Source of the DNA: Hyalangium gracile
GTDB lineage: Bacteria > Myxococcota > Myxococcia > Myxococcales > Myxococcaceae
DNA: 64,000 nt
Reading direction: 5' to 3'
NCBI RefSeq assembly: GCF_020103725.1
Contig: NZ_JAHXBG010000025.1
Coordinates: 1 to 64,000, forward strand
Of this stretch, positions 1 through 8,629 are shown piece after piece. How positions within the stretch are numbered: the first letter of the stretch is position 1; each line of letters opens with the position of its first letter. The notes beneath the pieces are model-generated. The model had not been told where the DNA came from. It was given only the letters and a program-made list of their open reading frames with translations, and made no database searches. A program made the position numbers and the translations under genes.

Positions 1-1
1 G

Positions 2-91
2 CAGTACATCGACAACTGGACCCTGCTGACGGACCTGGGGCTCATCCTGAAGACGGTGCCCGTGGTCATCACCGGCAGCGGCGCCAGCTAG
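2..91 (+). CDS. C-terminal end of undecaprenyl-phosphate sugar phosphotransferase (partial)
   Basis: Only the last 29 codons and the TAG stop are inside the window. The visible tail (YIDNWTLLTDLGLILKTVPV, then a short Gly/Ser end) matches the conserved C-terminus of bacterial sugar transferases of the WcaJ/EpsZ type. There a YIxNWSL-like segment is followed by a helix ending in KTxPVV. These inner-membrane enzymes load the first sugar phosphate onto undecaprenyl phosphate to start exopolysaccharide or O-antigen synthesis. The family assignment rests on this tail alone. Confidence 0.7.
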   Translation, partial: QYIDNWTLLTDLGLILKTVPVVITGSGAS

Positions 92-99
92 CCACGGGC

Positions 100-1566
100 T
101 CAGGAGGGGTTCACGCCCGCCACCAGGTAGAAGCGGAACTCGCCCGAGTTGACGCCGTATGCCACGTCCACGCCCACCAGCGGCAGCACGACGCTGCGCA
201 GGAACAGCCGCAGGCCCACGCCCACGCCCTGCGCCACCGTGGCGTTGCCCAGTCCGCCCTCGGACTCGGGCAGGTAGCCGCGCACCACCCGCCCGTTGAT
301 GTCCCGCAGCAGCCGGTCCTCCGGGAGGCTGCGCCACATCAACAGCCCCGTGTCCGAGAAGCCCACGCCCCGGAAGGACAACGAGCGGATGGTAAAGAGC
401 GGGAAGTGGTACTCGGCCGTGAAGGACAGCCGCGTGTCTCCGCGGAACTGCCGGTAGAGGAAGCCTCGCAGCGAGTTCGCGCCCGCCACGAACTCCTGGT
501 GGAACGGCAGGTCCGTGCCCGTCACCGTCTCTCCGCGCAGCACCAGGTTGTGCTCCTCGAAGAAGCGCACGCCGTGCCGGTACAGCAGCCCGAAGCGCCG
601 GTAGCGGAAGTGGCTGCCCACCCCCGGGTTCGACAGCTCCAGCGAGCCCTCGATGTTCAGCCCCTCCATGACGGCGTGCAGGTTCTGCCGCGTGTCCACC
701 CCCACCATCAGCCGCAGCGAGGTGTCGCGCTGCGCCGAGCCCGGCTCGAAGGCGGGCTCCGTCACCGGCATGTCCTGGCTCGGCTCCTGGGCGTCGATGA
801 GCATCACCCGGTACCTGGCGCCCACCCGCACCCGCTCGGCGATCATCGCCGACAGCTCGCCCGCCGCGGAGGCCGAGTTCAGCCGCGTGCGGCGCACCAC
901 CTCGGGCACCTCCTGGCTCGCGCCCGGCCGGAACTCCTCCACCCGGTCGCTGCGCAGCTGGCCCTCGAGGCTCAGCCGCAGCGGAGGCCAGCCGAACAGG
1001 TTCGGATCCAGGAAGCCCACGAAGAGGCCGCTCTCGGCGGTGCTGATCTGCAGCGCCGTCGCGAACTTCTTGCTGCGGCCCCAGAGGTTGCTCTCCGCGT
1101 ACAGCACCCCGCCGCCGATGTTCCCGTTCGACACCGAGAAGGTAGGCGCCACCACCCACGAGGCCTTGTCCTCCACCTGGAGCACCAGCCGCACCCGGCC
1201 ATCTCCCGTGGGCTGGGTGCTCACCTTCACCTCCTGGAAGAGCCCCGTCGCCAGCAGCCGCCGCTCCACCCGCGTCAGGTCCTCGTCGGTGAGCGTGTCG
1301 CCCGCGTCGATGCGCGAGTACGCCTCCACCGTCCCGGGCAGCGTCTTCTCCGTGCCGAGCACGACCACCTCGCTCACCACCACGCTCCGTGAAGGCTCGG
1401 GAGCGGGTGGGGGCACATCCAGCGTGGGTGGTGGCGGGAGCTCTCGAGGGGGCGCTGCCTCCGTCTCGGGCGGAGGTGGAGGGGCCGCCTCCTGAGCCCC
1501 CGCAAGGGAGGCTCCGAGCCCCAGGACCAGCGCCATGTATCCACTCGCCCAGCGTCGTCTACTCAT
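100..1566 (-). CDS. Omp85/BamA-family outer-membrane protein (surface antigen D15 type)
   Basis: A 488-residue protein. The frame is open further upstream, but the ATG at 1566 gives a proper signal peptide (MSRRRWASGYMALVLG.., cleavage near LAGAQ), so I start there. A Pro-rich linker (about residues 30-60) is followed by one POTRA-like module (about 65-140) and a long beta-barrel. The barrel holds an LRGFLYRQFRGD segment that fits the conserved RGF/Y loop of Omp85 proteins, and it ends in repeated amphipathic strands. One POTRA is fewer than the five of BamA, so a specialised transporter or patatin-type barrel is likelier than the essential BamA. It converges with the sugar transferase. Confidence 0.8.
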   Translation of the reverse strand: MSRRRWASGYMALVLGLGASLAGAQEAAPPPPPETEAAPPRELPPPPTLDVPPPAPEPSRSVVVSEVVVLGTEKTLPGTVEAYSRIDAGDTLTDEDLTRVERRLLATGLFQEVKVSTQPTGDGRVRLVLQVEDKASWVVAPTFSVSNGNIGGGVLYAESNLWGRSKKFATALQISTAESGLFVGFLDPNLFGWPPLRLSLEGQLRSDRVEEFRPGASQEVPEVVRRTRLNSASAAGELSAMIAERVRVGARYRVMLIDAQEPSQDMPVTEPAFEPGSAQRDTSLRLMVGVDTRQNLHAVMEGLNIEGSLELSNPGVGSHFRYRRFGLLYRHGVRFFEEHNLVLRGETVTGTDLPFHQEFVAGANSLRGFLYRQFRGDTRLSFTAEYHFPLFTIRSLSFRGVGFSDTGLLMWRSLPEDRLLRDINGRVVRGYLPESEGGLGNATVAQGVGVGLRLFLRSVVLPLVGVDVAYGVNSGEFRFYLVAGVNPS

Positions 1567-1677
1567 CGCTCGTTGCACGCGCACCGCTCTCTCGTGAATC
1601 GCCGGCCCTCGTCCTCCAGGGTCATAGCTCAAAGAGGCGCGGGGCGAAGGCGCACCGAGGCGCGGGAGCGCATTGGC

Positions 1678-3366
1678 TTACAGTGCGAGCACCAGGGCGC
1701 GGACCTCTTCGTCCTCCGGAATGGGCGAGAGCGCCCCGCCCCGGAGCCCTCGTGCGCGCTGCCGCTCTCCGCCGATCCGCAGGGACTCGGCCAGCAGCGA
1801 GCGCGCCTGATCTCGCCGGCCCTGCAGGAAGGCGATGTACCCCGCGTTCCACAGGGCGTTGGAGCCGTGAGGGCCGCGCTCCAGCGAGGCCGCGATCTTC
1901 GCGCTCGCCCGCTCCAGGAACGCCTGCGCCTGGTCGCGCTTCTCCGCCCAGAGCCGCTTCGCCTCGAGGATCAGCAGCGCCCCCGCATCGTTGAGGGCGT
2001 CGGCGACACGCTCGCGCACCGAGTCCTCCGTGGCCGCGCCGTACCGGTGCGCCACGACGTCGTAGGCGGCCAGGGCCTCCTCGAGCCGGTTCAGCTTCCA
2101 GAGGATCTCCGCCTTGCACACCAGCCCCCGAGCCACCTCCGCTCGCACCTCCGCCTCGCTCGCCTCGCCGTAGCGACGGTCCAGCTCGTCGAAGGCCGCC
2201 ACCTCCTCCTCGCGCCGCTCCAGCCGCCCCAGGAAGATGGCCTTGTACGCCAGCGCCTTGGCCACCTGGATGCGCACTCCCAGGGGCTCGCTCGCGCCGA
2301 CATAGCGCGGAATCATCGCGTCATAGACGGCCAGCGCCTCCAGGGTCCGCTTCAGGTTCCCCAGCACGACGCCCTTGTAGAGGAACGCCTCGGCCACCGC
2401 CTCGCGCAGCGCCGGCTCGCTCGCGCCGTCGAACCGGCGGAGCAGCTCGTCGAAGGTGGACACCATCTCCTCGGAGCGGTGCTGCTGGCGCAGCACCTCG
2501 GCCTTCTCCAGCAGCGCCTTGGCCACCTGCTCGCGCAGGGCGGGCTCGCTCGCGTCGCCGTGCCGCCGCACCACCTCGTCCTGGGCGGCCAGCTCCGCCT
2601 CGGCGCGCCGCAGCAGGTCCTCGGTGCGCGCCTGGCTCTCCCGCGCGGTGGTGGCCAGCTCCTGGATCCGGGCATCCTGCTCCTCGCCGAAGCGCTGGAG
2701 CAGCACGCCGTAGGTGGCCAGCGCCTCCCGGGGGCGGTTCGAGAGCCGCAGGACGATGGCCTTGCTCAGGAGCGCCAGGGCCGCCGTGTGGCGCAGCACC
2801 GCGGCCTGCGCGCCGCCGTACCGCTGGACCACCTCGTCGTAGAGGGCCAGGCTCTCCTCGAGCCGGCTCAGCTCTCCCAGGGCGTCGGCCTTGGTGAGCA
2901 GGGCACTGGCCACCACCACCTGCAGCCCCTCCTCCGGGGTGCCGTCGTGGCGCCGCAGCAGCTCGTCGCTCACGCCCAGGGCCGCCTCGGGCTGCCCCAG
3001 GCCCATGAGGGCGTGCGTCTTGTGCACGAGCACCTTGGCCACCAGCTCTCCCAGCTTCGCGTCGCCGCCGCCGTCGTAGCGCCGGAGCGCCTCCTCGCAG
3101 GCGGCCAGGGACTCCTCGAAGCGCTCCTGCTGCCCCAGGGCGATGGCCCTGGCGATGAACGCCCGCGCCACCTGCACCCGCACGGCCAGCGCGTCGGCGC
3201 CCCCGAAGCGCTGGATGACCTGGTCGGTGAGGGACACCAGCTCCTCGAACCGCCCCTGGTCCAGCAGCGCGTTGCCCCCGTCGATGAGCGCCTGGGCTGC
3301 CCGCTCAGGTGGCTCCGCCGCGCTTGCTCCCACAGAGCGTGGGCTCACTCCGTTCTCGACAGCCAT
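1678..3366 (-). CDS. Tetratricopeptide-repeat protein
   Basis: A 562-residue protein without a signal peptide, so probably cytoplasmic. ATG 3366 (MAVENGVSPRSVG) is chosen because the frame further upstream overlaps the regulatory region of the divergent gene and reads as non-coding. Nearly the whole length is built of degenerate repeats of about 45 residues. They share a pattern like LREQVAKALLEKAEVLxxLxRxEEALAxYDEVxxRYG, an alpha-helical TPR variant with a 'RYG/RFG' corner. The last 90 residues (FLERASAKIAASLERGPHGS..) look like a normal TPR pair. Such arrays are scaffolds; partner and function are unknown. It lies 111 nt upstream of the Omp85 gene on the same strand. Confidence 0.75.
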   Translation of the reverse strand: MAVENGVSPRSVGASAAEPPERAAQALIDGGNALLDQGRFEELVSLTDQVIQRFGGADALAVRVQVARAFIARAIALGQQERFEESLAACEEALRRYDGGGDAKLGELVAKVLVHKTHALMGLGQPEAALGVSDELLRRHDGTPEEGLQVVVASALLTKADALGELSRLEESLALYDEVVQRYGGAQAAVLRHTAALALLSKAIVLRLSNRPREALATYGVLLQRFGEEQDARIQELATTARESQARTEDLLRRAEAELAAQDEVVRRHGDASEPALREQVAKALLEKAEVLRQQHRSEEMVSTFDELLRRFDGASEPALREAVAEAFLYKGVVLGNLKRTLEALAVYDAMIPRYVGASEPLGVRIQVAKALAYKAIFLGRLERREEEVAAFDELDRRYGEASEAEVRAEVARGLVCKAEILWKLNRLEEALAAYDVVAHRYGAATEDSVRERVADALNDAGALLILEAKRLWAEKRDQAQAFLERASAKIAASLERGPHGSNALWNAGYIAFLQGRRDQARSLLAESLRIGGERQRARGLRGGALSPIPEDEEVRALVLAL

Positions 3367-3526
3367 GGGCTCCTCATCCGGTTCTACTCGACGTGACTGC
3401 CTCCCCCCTGGCCTGCTGCCGCCGAGCATAGAGCGGACCGACCGCTCGTGCGATACCCGTCGACTTGCCTTCCGACCTCGGAGCTTCGAGAGTGGCCACG
3501 GGAAAACCCATCGGGGAGGTAAGCAC

Positions 3527-4396
3527 GTGAACAAGGTCCTGGTCGGGGTCGGCATCGGCTGCGGTGCCATCGTCGTCATCGGAGTCGTCGCCGTGGTGGC
3601 CGGTGGCATCTGGGCCAAGGGGAAGCTCGAGGACGTCGCGCAGGAGATGAACCAGGGCGGCGAGAAGATGCAGTCGCTGGAGCAGCGCGTGGCCGAGATG
3701 AACCAGCGCTACTCCTTCGCGGCGCCGCCCAAGGGCCAGCCGCTGCGGCTCACCGAGGAGCGGCTCCAGGAGTACCTCGCGGTGCGCGCGTCCCTGAAGC
3801 CGGTGCTCGACGACTTCCAGGTGAAGGCCAAGAACTTCGCTCCGCCCAAGGGGGAGCAGCCCAACCTCGGCAAGAGCATCCAGGCGCTCGGGATGATGAC
3901 GAACCTGCGGGCGGACCTGAGCGCCAAGTGGCTCGACGCGCTCGATGAGCGGAAGATGTCTCCCCGCGAGTTCCACGCCATCACCGCCGCCGTCTACACC
4001 TCCGAGTGGAGCAAGGCGAAGGGCGAGCTGCCCAAGCACCAGCGCACCATGCTCGAGCAGCTCCGGTCGGGCTACCAGAAGCAGGCCGAGGACTCGAGCC
4101 TCACCGAGGACAAGCGCGAGTGGGCCCGCCAGCAGATCGCCGATGTGGACAGGAAGCTTTCCGCGCTGCCCGCCGCGAACACCCCGCCGCCCGAGTCCCA
4201 GAAGGTCTACGAGGCGAACGCCGCGCTCGCGCAGAAGTACAAGAAGAAGATCGAGGAGGCCTCCAGCGCCGGGCTCGACGTGCTCCTCGTCGGCAACGGC
4301 AGCGAGCTGGGCACCGCGCTCCAGGATGCGCTCGGCGGCGACGCCCAGGACCCGAGCGTCGAGCAGGTCGAGCCGCCGATGGAGGAGGAAGAGTAG
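3527..4396 (+). CDS. Hypothetical single-pass membrane protein
   Basis: A 289-residue protein starting at GTG 3527, placed 9 nt after a GGGAGG ribosome-binding site at 3513-3518. Residues 3-26 form one hydrophobic helix (VLVGVGIGCGAIVVIGVVAV). The rest is a soluble, charged, mostly helical domain with several Lys/Glu/Gln-rich stretches, ending in an acidic tail (PPMEEEE). I do not recognise the family. A divergent TPR gene starts 160 nt upstream, so the two may share a control region. The helix near the N-terminus followed by coiled-coil-like sequence suggests an inner-membrane anchor with a periplasmic helical domain. Confidence 0.7.
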   Translation: MNKVLVGVGIGCGAIVVIGVVAVVAGGIWAKGKLEDVAQEMNQGGEKMQSLEQRVAEMNQRYSFAAPPKGQPLRLTEERLQEYLAVRASLKPVLDDFQVKAKNFAPPKGEQPNLGKSIQALGMMTNLRADLSAKWLDALDERKMSPREFHAITAAVYTSEWSKAKGELPKHQRTMLEQLRSGYQKQAEDSSLTEDKREWARQQIADVDRKLSALPAANTPPPESQKVYEANAALAQKYKKKIEEASSAGLDVLLVGNGSELGTALQDALGGDAQDPSVEQVEPPMEEEE

Positions 4397-4490
4397 GGGA
4401 GACCCGCGGCGGACTACTTCACGGGGAGGGTGAAGCGCGGGTGACCTGAAGAGTGTTCCCGCGGGCTCGGAGCCGACGTACAGTCGGCCC

Positions 4491-6413
4491 ATGTCCGGTC
4501 GCCGTCGCATGATGCTCGGGGTGGGAGCGCTCGTCCTCGTCGGAGGGGTGCTCGCGGTGGTCCTGCTCCGAGCCGAGCCCTCCCCGGGCAGGAGCTTCGA
4601 GCCCCTGCCCGTCACCTCCACCTCCTCGGAGTCCGAGCTGGCCGTTCCCTACGTGGGCGCGGCCATGCCGCTCACCGCTCCTCCGGCGCCCACCGAGCCC
4701 GTGCGGCAGCTTCCTCGCGTCACCGTCGAGCGCAGCGCCTCCGCTCCCGCGGGTGCCTTCTCCGGTCGGGTCGTCTCCGCCTCCTCGGGCGAGGGCATCC
4801 GCGGCGCCGAGGTCACCCTCTCGGGCCCCGGTGGCGCCACGTCCCTGGTGACGGACGCTGAGGGGCGCTTCGAGTTCCGGCCTTCGGTCACCGGTGTGTA
4901 CCAGGTGGCCGCCATCCGCGCCGACGGCTTCCTGCCCTTCGGCCCGGAGTGGGGGCGGAGCCCGATTGCCCTGTCCGCGGTGGAGGGTGTCCAGGTGCGT
5001 GACGTCGTCATCGCGCTGACGCCGACGCCGGAGCTGGTGGGGCAGGTGCTGAGCGCGCAGGGAGCGCCCCTGCCCGGGGCCACCGTGCGCGTGCTCACCT
5101 CCCGCGCGGGAGAGACGGTGCTGTTCCCGGTCAAGGACCGCTTCACGACGGACGAGCGCGGCGAGTTCCACTTCACCGCCCACGAGGGCGCCCGGGTGGA
5201 GGCCCGGCACCCCCAGCACGGCGTGGCGCGCGTCCGCGTCTATGACGAGGACCTCGCGAAGCGGCGTGTGGAGGTCCGCATGCCCGCGGCCGGTGAGGAG
5301 GGCTCGCGCTTCGAGGAGGCCCGCGTCGAGGGCCGCGTCCTGGCTCCGGACGGGACGCCGGCCTCGGGAGCGCTCGTCTCCGTGATGTCCGCCGCCAGCG
5401 CCTATCCCCAGGAGTACGGCACGCGGGACGGCTACCAGAGCGTCGCGGAGACAGACGGGAGCTTCGTGGTCGAGGGCATCGAGGCGGGGCTGTATGACGT
5501 GTCGGCGATGGCGCCGGGCTTTGCTCCGGCCCGGACGCTGGATGTGCGTGTGCCCGCCAGCGGGCTCGTGCTGCGGCTGGCGGGAGGTGCCAGGCTCGCG
5601 GGGCTCGTGATGGAGGACGGGGGTGGCCCCGTGCCGGCGTTCGTGGTCAACGTCATGCTGCGGCAGGGGCCGCTCGAGCGGTACGCCTTCGCCCAGGCGC
5701 GCTTCATCGACGCCCAGGGCCGCTTCGAGTTCGGCGGGCTGAAGCCCGGGAGCTATGTGGTCCAGGTGAGCGCCGCCGGCTTCGTGCCCTCGGAGCGCGA
5801 GGTGGAGGTGACCGAGGGAGCCCAGGAGGTCCGCGCCGACGTCATGCTCGCGCGGGGCGCGCGGCTCGAGGGCCGGGTGCTCTCGGCCGGCTCGCGGCGT
5901 CCCATCGCGGGGGCCCGGGTGTCCGTGGAGGCCTTGCGGTCCGCCGACGCGCTCGCGCCCCTGTTCGATGCGGTGAGCGGCGCCGACGGGGCCTTCTCGC
6001 TGGAGGGCATCCCCGGCTCGGGCGTCACGCTGAATGTCTCCGGCCCCGGGCACAACACCCGCATCGTCTCGAATGTCCGGCCCGGGGCTCCCCTGGAGAT
6101 CGAGCTGACGGCCACGGCCCCGGATGCCGGGCCGGTGGTGGAGCTGGTGGGCATCGGAGCCGTCCTGAGGCCCCGAGCAGACGCCCTCGTCGTGGGCGAG
6201 GTGTTCCCCGGCGGCGGCGCCCAGGCGGCGGGCATCGTCACGGGGGACGAGCTGGTGCGCATCGATGGAACGCTCATCACGGACATCGGTTTCACGAGCG
6301 CCGTCCAGCGCATCCGCGGCCCGGAGGGGACCCAGGTCCTGCTCGGTGTGCGCAAGGCCGGCCAGTCCACCGTGAGGGACATCTCCGTGCCCCGGAAGAA
6401 GCTGGGCCTGTGA
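4491..6413 (+). CDS. Carboxypeptidase-regulatory-like repeat protein with C-terminal PDZ domain
   Basis: A 640-residue protein. The N-terminus has a signal/anchor helix (MMLGVGALVLVGGVLAVVLL). Then come about five Ig-like modules of the carboxypeptidase regulatory type, recognisable by recurring GRVLxxxGxPxxGAxV, a short 'DGSF' turn and a GLxPGxYxVxVxAxGF closure. The last about 90 residues read as a PDZ domain (LVVGEVFPGGGAQAAGIVTG, then DELVRIDG). Such proteins are usually exported, with the repeats acting as spacers and the PDZ binding a C-terminal peptide. Myxobacteria carry many of these; the partner here is unknown. It starts 94 nt after the upstream gene. Confidence 0.8.
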   Translation: MSGRRRMMLGVGALVLVGGVLAVVLLRAEPSPGRSFEPLPVTSTSSESELAVPYVGAAMPLTAPPAPTEPVRQLPRVTVERSASAPAGAFSGRVVSASSGEGIRGAEVTLSGPGGATSLVTDAEGRFEFRPSVTGVYQVAAIRADGFLPFGPEWGRSPIALSAVEGVQVRDVVIALTPTPELVGQVLSAQGAPLPGATVRVLTSRAGETVLFPVKDRFTTDERGEFHFTAHEGARVEARHPQHGVARVRVYDEDLAKRRVEVRMPAAGEEGSRFEEARVEGRVLAPDGTPASGALVSVMSAASAYPQEYGTRDGYQSVAETDGSFVVEGIEAGLYDVSAMAPGFAPARTLDVRVPASGLVLRLAGGARLAGLVMEDGGGPVPAFVVNVMLRQGPLERYAFAQARFIDAQGRFEFGGLKPGSYVVQVSAAGFVPSEREVEVTEGAQEVRADVMLARGARLEGRVLSAGSRRPIAGARVSVEALRSADALAPLFDAVSGADGAFSLEGIPGSGVTLNVSGPGHNTRIVSNVRPGAPLEIELTATAPDAGPVVELVGIGAVLRPRADALVVGEVFPGGGAQAAGIVTGDELVRIDGTLITDIGFTSAVQRIRGPEGTQVLLGVRKAGQSTVRDISVPRKKLGL

Positions 6414-6598
6414 GGCCGGGCGCAGTGAGCGGGTGAAGGCAGGGCACCTACCTGGGTAGCGCCTGCCCCCCCGCCCGAGCGCCTTTCGAGGGAAGTCCTG
6501 AAACCGGGGAGCGGTTCGACGCACTTCTCGCGTAGAGTTCCGGGGCTCGTGGCCTCGGTTCGCCCGGGCCTTTCAATCGATATCGACGGAGTGAAGAG

Positions 6599-7942
6599 AT
6601 GAAGACAGGTGTGTTGGGCCTCGTTCTGGGCCTGATGTTGGGAGTCGGCGTCGGACGGATGATCTGGACCACCAGCACCGGCCCGACGGACGCGGCGAAG
6701 GCTGGCGCGCAGGTCGCCGCGGCCGCTCCACAGGCCCCGCAGGCCCCGGCCACTCCGCCCCCGCCGGCGCAGCGGCCGATCCTCTCGCCCACCGTCTTCA
6801 AGGTCCCGCTGGAGGAGTCTCCCACCAAGGGCCCCGCGGACGCGCTGGTGACGATGGTGGAGTTCACCGACTTCCAGTGCCCGTTCTGCGCTCGCGCCAA
6901 CGCGACCATCAAGCAGGTCCAGGAGGAGTACGGCGACAAGCTGCGCCTGGTCGTCAAGCAGCACCCGCTGCCGTTCCACCCGCGCGCGCGTCCCGCGGCG
7001 CTGGCGTCCCTCGCGGCGCACAACCAGGGCAAGTTCTTCGAGTACCACGACAAGCTGTTCGCCAATCAGAAGGCGCTGGATGACGCGAGCCTGGAGACCT
7101 TCGCCAAGGAGGTGGGCCTGGACGTCAAGCGCTGGAAGAAGGACCTGGCCGACCCGAAGCTGGCCGCCATCGTGGACCGCGACGAGGCGCTGGCCAAGTC
7201 GCTGGGCGCGGGCGGCACGCCGGCCTTCTTCGTCAACGGCCGCTTCTTCTCGGGCGCGCAGCCCATCGAGGTGTTCCGCGCGGCCATCGAGGAGGAGCTG
7301 GGCAAGGCGCAGATGATGGTGAACGAGGGGATGAAGGCCTCGGAGATCTACGCCTCGGTGCTGTCGCACGGCGTGACGGCGCCGCCGCCGCCGCCCGAGC
7401 CGCCGGTGCAGAAGGTGGACGTGGGCTCGGCGCCGGTGAAGGGCTCGAGCGACGCTCCGGTGACGCTGGTGGCCTTCTCGGACTTCGAGTGCCCGTTCTG
7501 CTCGCGCGCGGCCAACACCGTGAAGCTGCTGGAGGACGAGTACAAGGGCAAGCTGCGCGTGGCCTTCAAGCACCAGCCGCTGCCGCGTCACGCGAACGCG
7601 AAGCTGGCCGCGGCGGCCTCCATGGCGGCCCACGAGCAGGGCAAGTTCTGGGAGATGCACGACAAGCTCTTCGCCAACCAGACGGCGCTGGACCGGGCCT
7701 CGCTGGAGCGCTACGCGCAGGAGCTGAACCTGGACGTGGGCAAGTTCAAGGCGGCGCTGGACTCGAACAAGTATGACGAGCAGATCGCCAAGGACTCGGA
7801 GCAGGGCACGCAGGTGGGTGCCAGCGGCACGCCGACCTTCTTCGTCAACGGCCGGCAGATCGTGGGCGCCAAGCCCATCGAGGTGTTCCGCCGGGTGATC
7901 GACGAGGAGCTGAAGAAGTCGGGCGTGGCCTCCGCGAAGTAG
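6599..7942 (+). CDS. Tandem DsbA-like thiol-disulfide oxidoreductase
   Basis: A 447-residue protein with an N-terminal signal/anchor helix (residues 3-22) and an Ala/Pro-rich linker to about residue 60. Two complete DsbA-type thioredoxin domains follow. The first has its CPFC redox site at 94-97 and a cis-proline loop GTPAFFVNG. The second has CPFC at 298-301 and GTPTFFVNG. Each has the inserted helical region of DsbA/DSBA-like family proteins. Most family members carry one such domain; the two here are clearly related to each other, which implies internal duplication and fusion. The role is oxidation or isomerisation of disulfides in the periplasm, which suits the many Cys-rich exported proteins in this window. 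Confidence 0.88.
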   Translation: MKTGVLGLVLGLMLGVGVGRMIWTTSTGPTDAAKAGAQVAAAAPQAPQAPATPPPPAQRPILSPTVFKVPLEESPTKGPADALVTMVEFTDFQCPFCARANATIKQVQEEYGDKLRLVVKQHPLPFHPRARPAALASLAAHNQGKFFEYHDKLFANQKALDDASLETFAKEVGLDVKRWKKDLADPKLAAIVDRDEALAKSLGAGGTPAFFVNGRFFSGAQPIEVFRAAIEEELGKAQMMVNEGMKASEIYASVLSHGVTAPPPPPEPPVQKVDVGSAPVKGSSDAPVTLVAFSDFECPFCSRAANTVKLLEDEYKGKLRVAFKHQPLPRHANAKLAAAASMAAHEQGKFWEMHDKLFANQTALDRASLERYAQELNLDVGKFKAALDSNKYDEQIAKDSEQGTQVGASGTPTFFVNGRQIVGAKPIEVFRRVIDEELKKSGVASAK

Positions 7943-7952
7943 CGCGGAGGGG

Positions 7953-7984
7953 CCCGGGGGCCGAGGCGAAGGGTCCCCGGGTTT
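7953..7984 (+). terminator. Likely rho-independent terminator
   Basis: Ten-base arms CCCGGGGGCC (7953-7962) and GGTCCCCGGG (7972-7981), with one G-U pair and a 9-nt loop, are followed by TTTCG. It lies 10 nt after the stop of the tandem DsbA gene. The T-run is short, so the call is moderate. Confidence 0.5.
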
Positions 7985-8004
7985 CGTAGTAGGCTCGACG
8001 GGGC

Positions 8005-8493
8005 ATGGCTCGCCGCAAGAAGCTGGATGAGACGCCCGCTCGAGTGACCAACCTGATCGCCCTGGACGCCGCGTTGATCATGCGGCGTCTGGAGGCTCGA
8101 CGGGACGAGATGTTCACGCTGTTCTCGCGGCTGCGCAGTCGCGAGCCGATGCTCAGCACCATCACCACGCGATTCACCAGCGCGACCTTCCATGACCTGG
8201 TGCACCTGCCGGAGCGGGAGCAGGCGGTGGTGCACGCCTTCTACGAGCGGCTGGACGAGATGCGGTGGTACTTCACGTACACCGAGGACATGCCCAGCAC
8301 GGTGCAGCAGACCTTCACCGCGCTGCATCGGCGGCTGGAGGAGGCGTACCGGCACCTCGTGGTGGCGCTGGGGCCGCCGGTGACGCCGGACGCGGCGGTG
8401 GTGGTGGAGGCCGAGCCCGTGCGCCAGGAGCCGCAGCCCACGCAGGCGGCGCTGGCCCGGCCGTCGCGCAAGCGCGCCTCGCCCGTGGCCTGA
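8005..8493 (+). CDS. Conserved hypothetical protein
   Basis: A 162-residue soluble protein (MARRKKLDETPARVTNLIAL..). It is helical, rich in Arg, Glu and aromatic residues in the middle (EREQAVVHAFYERLDEMRWY), with an Ala/Pro/Arg-rich disordered tail from about residue 130. I see no signal peptide, catalytic motif or known domain. The pattern of length and codon use is that of a real gene. It follows the DsbA-like gene by 62 nt across a probable terminator and converges on the metallophosphoesterase gene. Confidence 0.65.
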   Translation: MARRKKLDETPARVTNLIALDAALIMRRLEARRDEMFTLFSRLRSREPMLSTITTRFTSATFHDLVHLPEREQAVVHAFYERLDEMRWYFTYTEDMPSTVQQTFTALHRRLEEAYRHLVVALGPPVTPDAAVVVEAEPVRQEPQPTQAALARPSRKRASPVA

Positions 8494-8557
8494 GCAGGTC
8501 AGGGCTCGAGTCCGCTCCCGCGTCCGGTCCGCCCACCTGCCGGGCGCACTTCGTACG

Positions 8558-8582
8558 AGCTGGTCTGCTTGTCATACCAGTT
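8558..8582. repeat. Dispersed 25-nt palindromic element, copy 1
   Basis: Arms AGCTGGTCTG and CATACCAGTT around a CTTGT spacer; two mismatches in the 10-bp stem. The right arm and spacer are identical in the other two copies (23157-23191, 44844-44868). This copy lies between the 3' ends of two convergent genes. Confidence 0.7.
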
Positions 8583-8629
8583 CGGTACCGGTTCGCTCAC
8601 AGGGCACCTCCCTGGCTGGGCAGTCGGCG

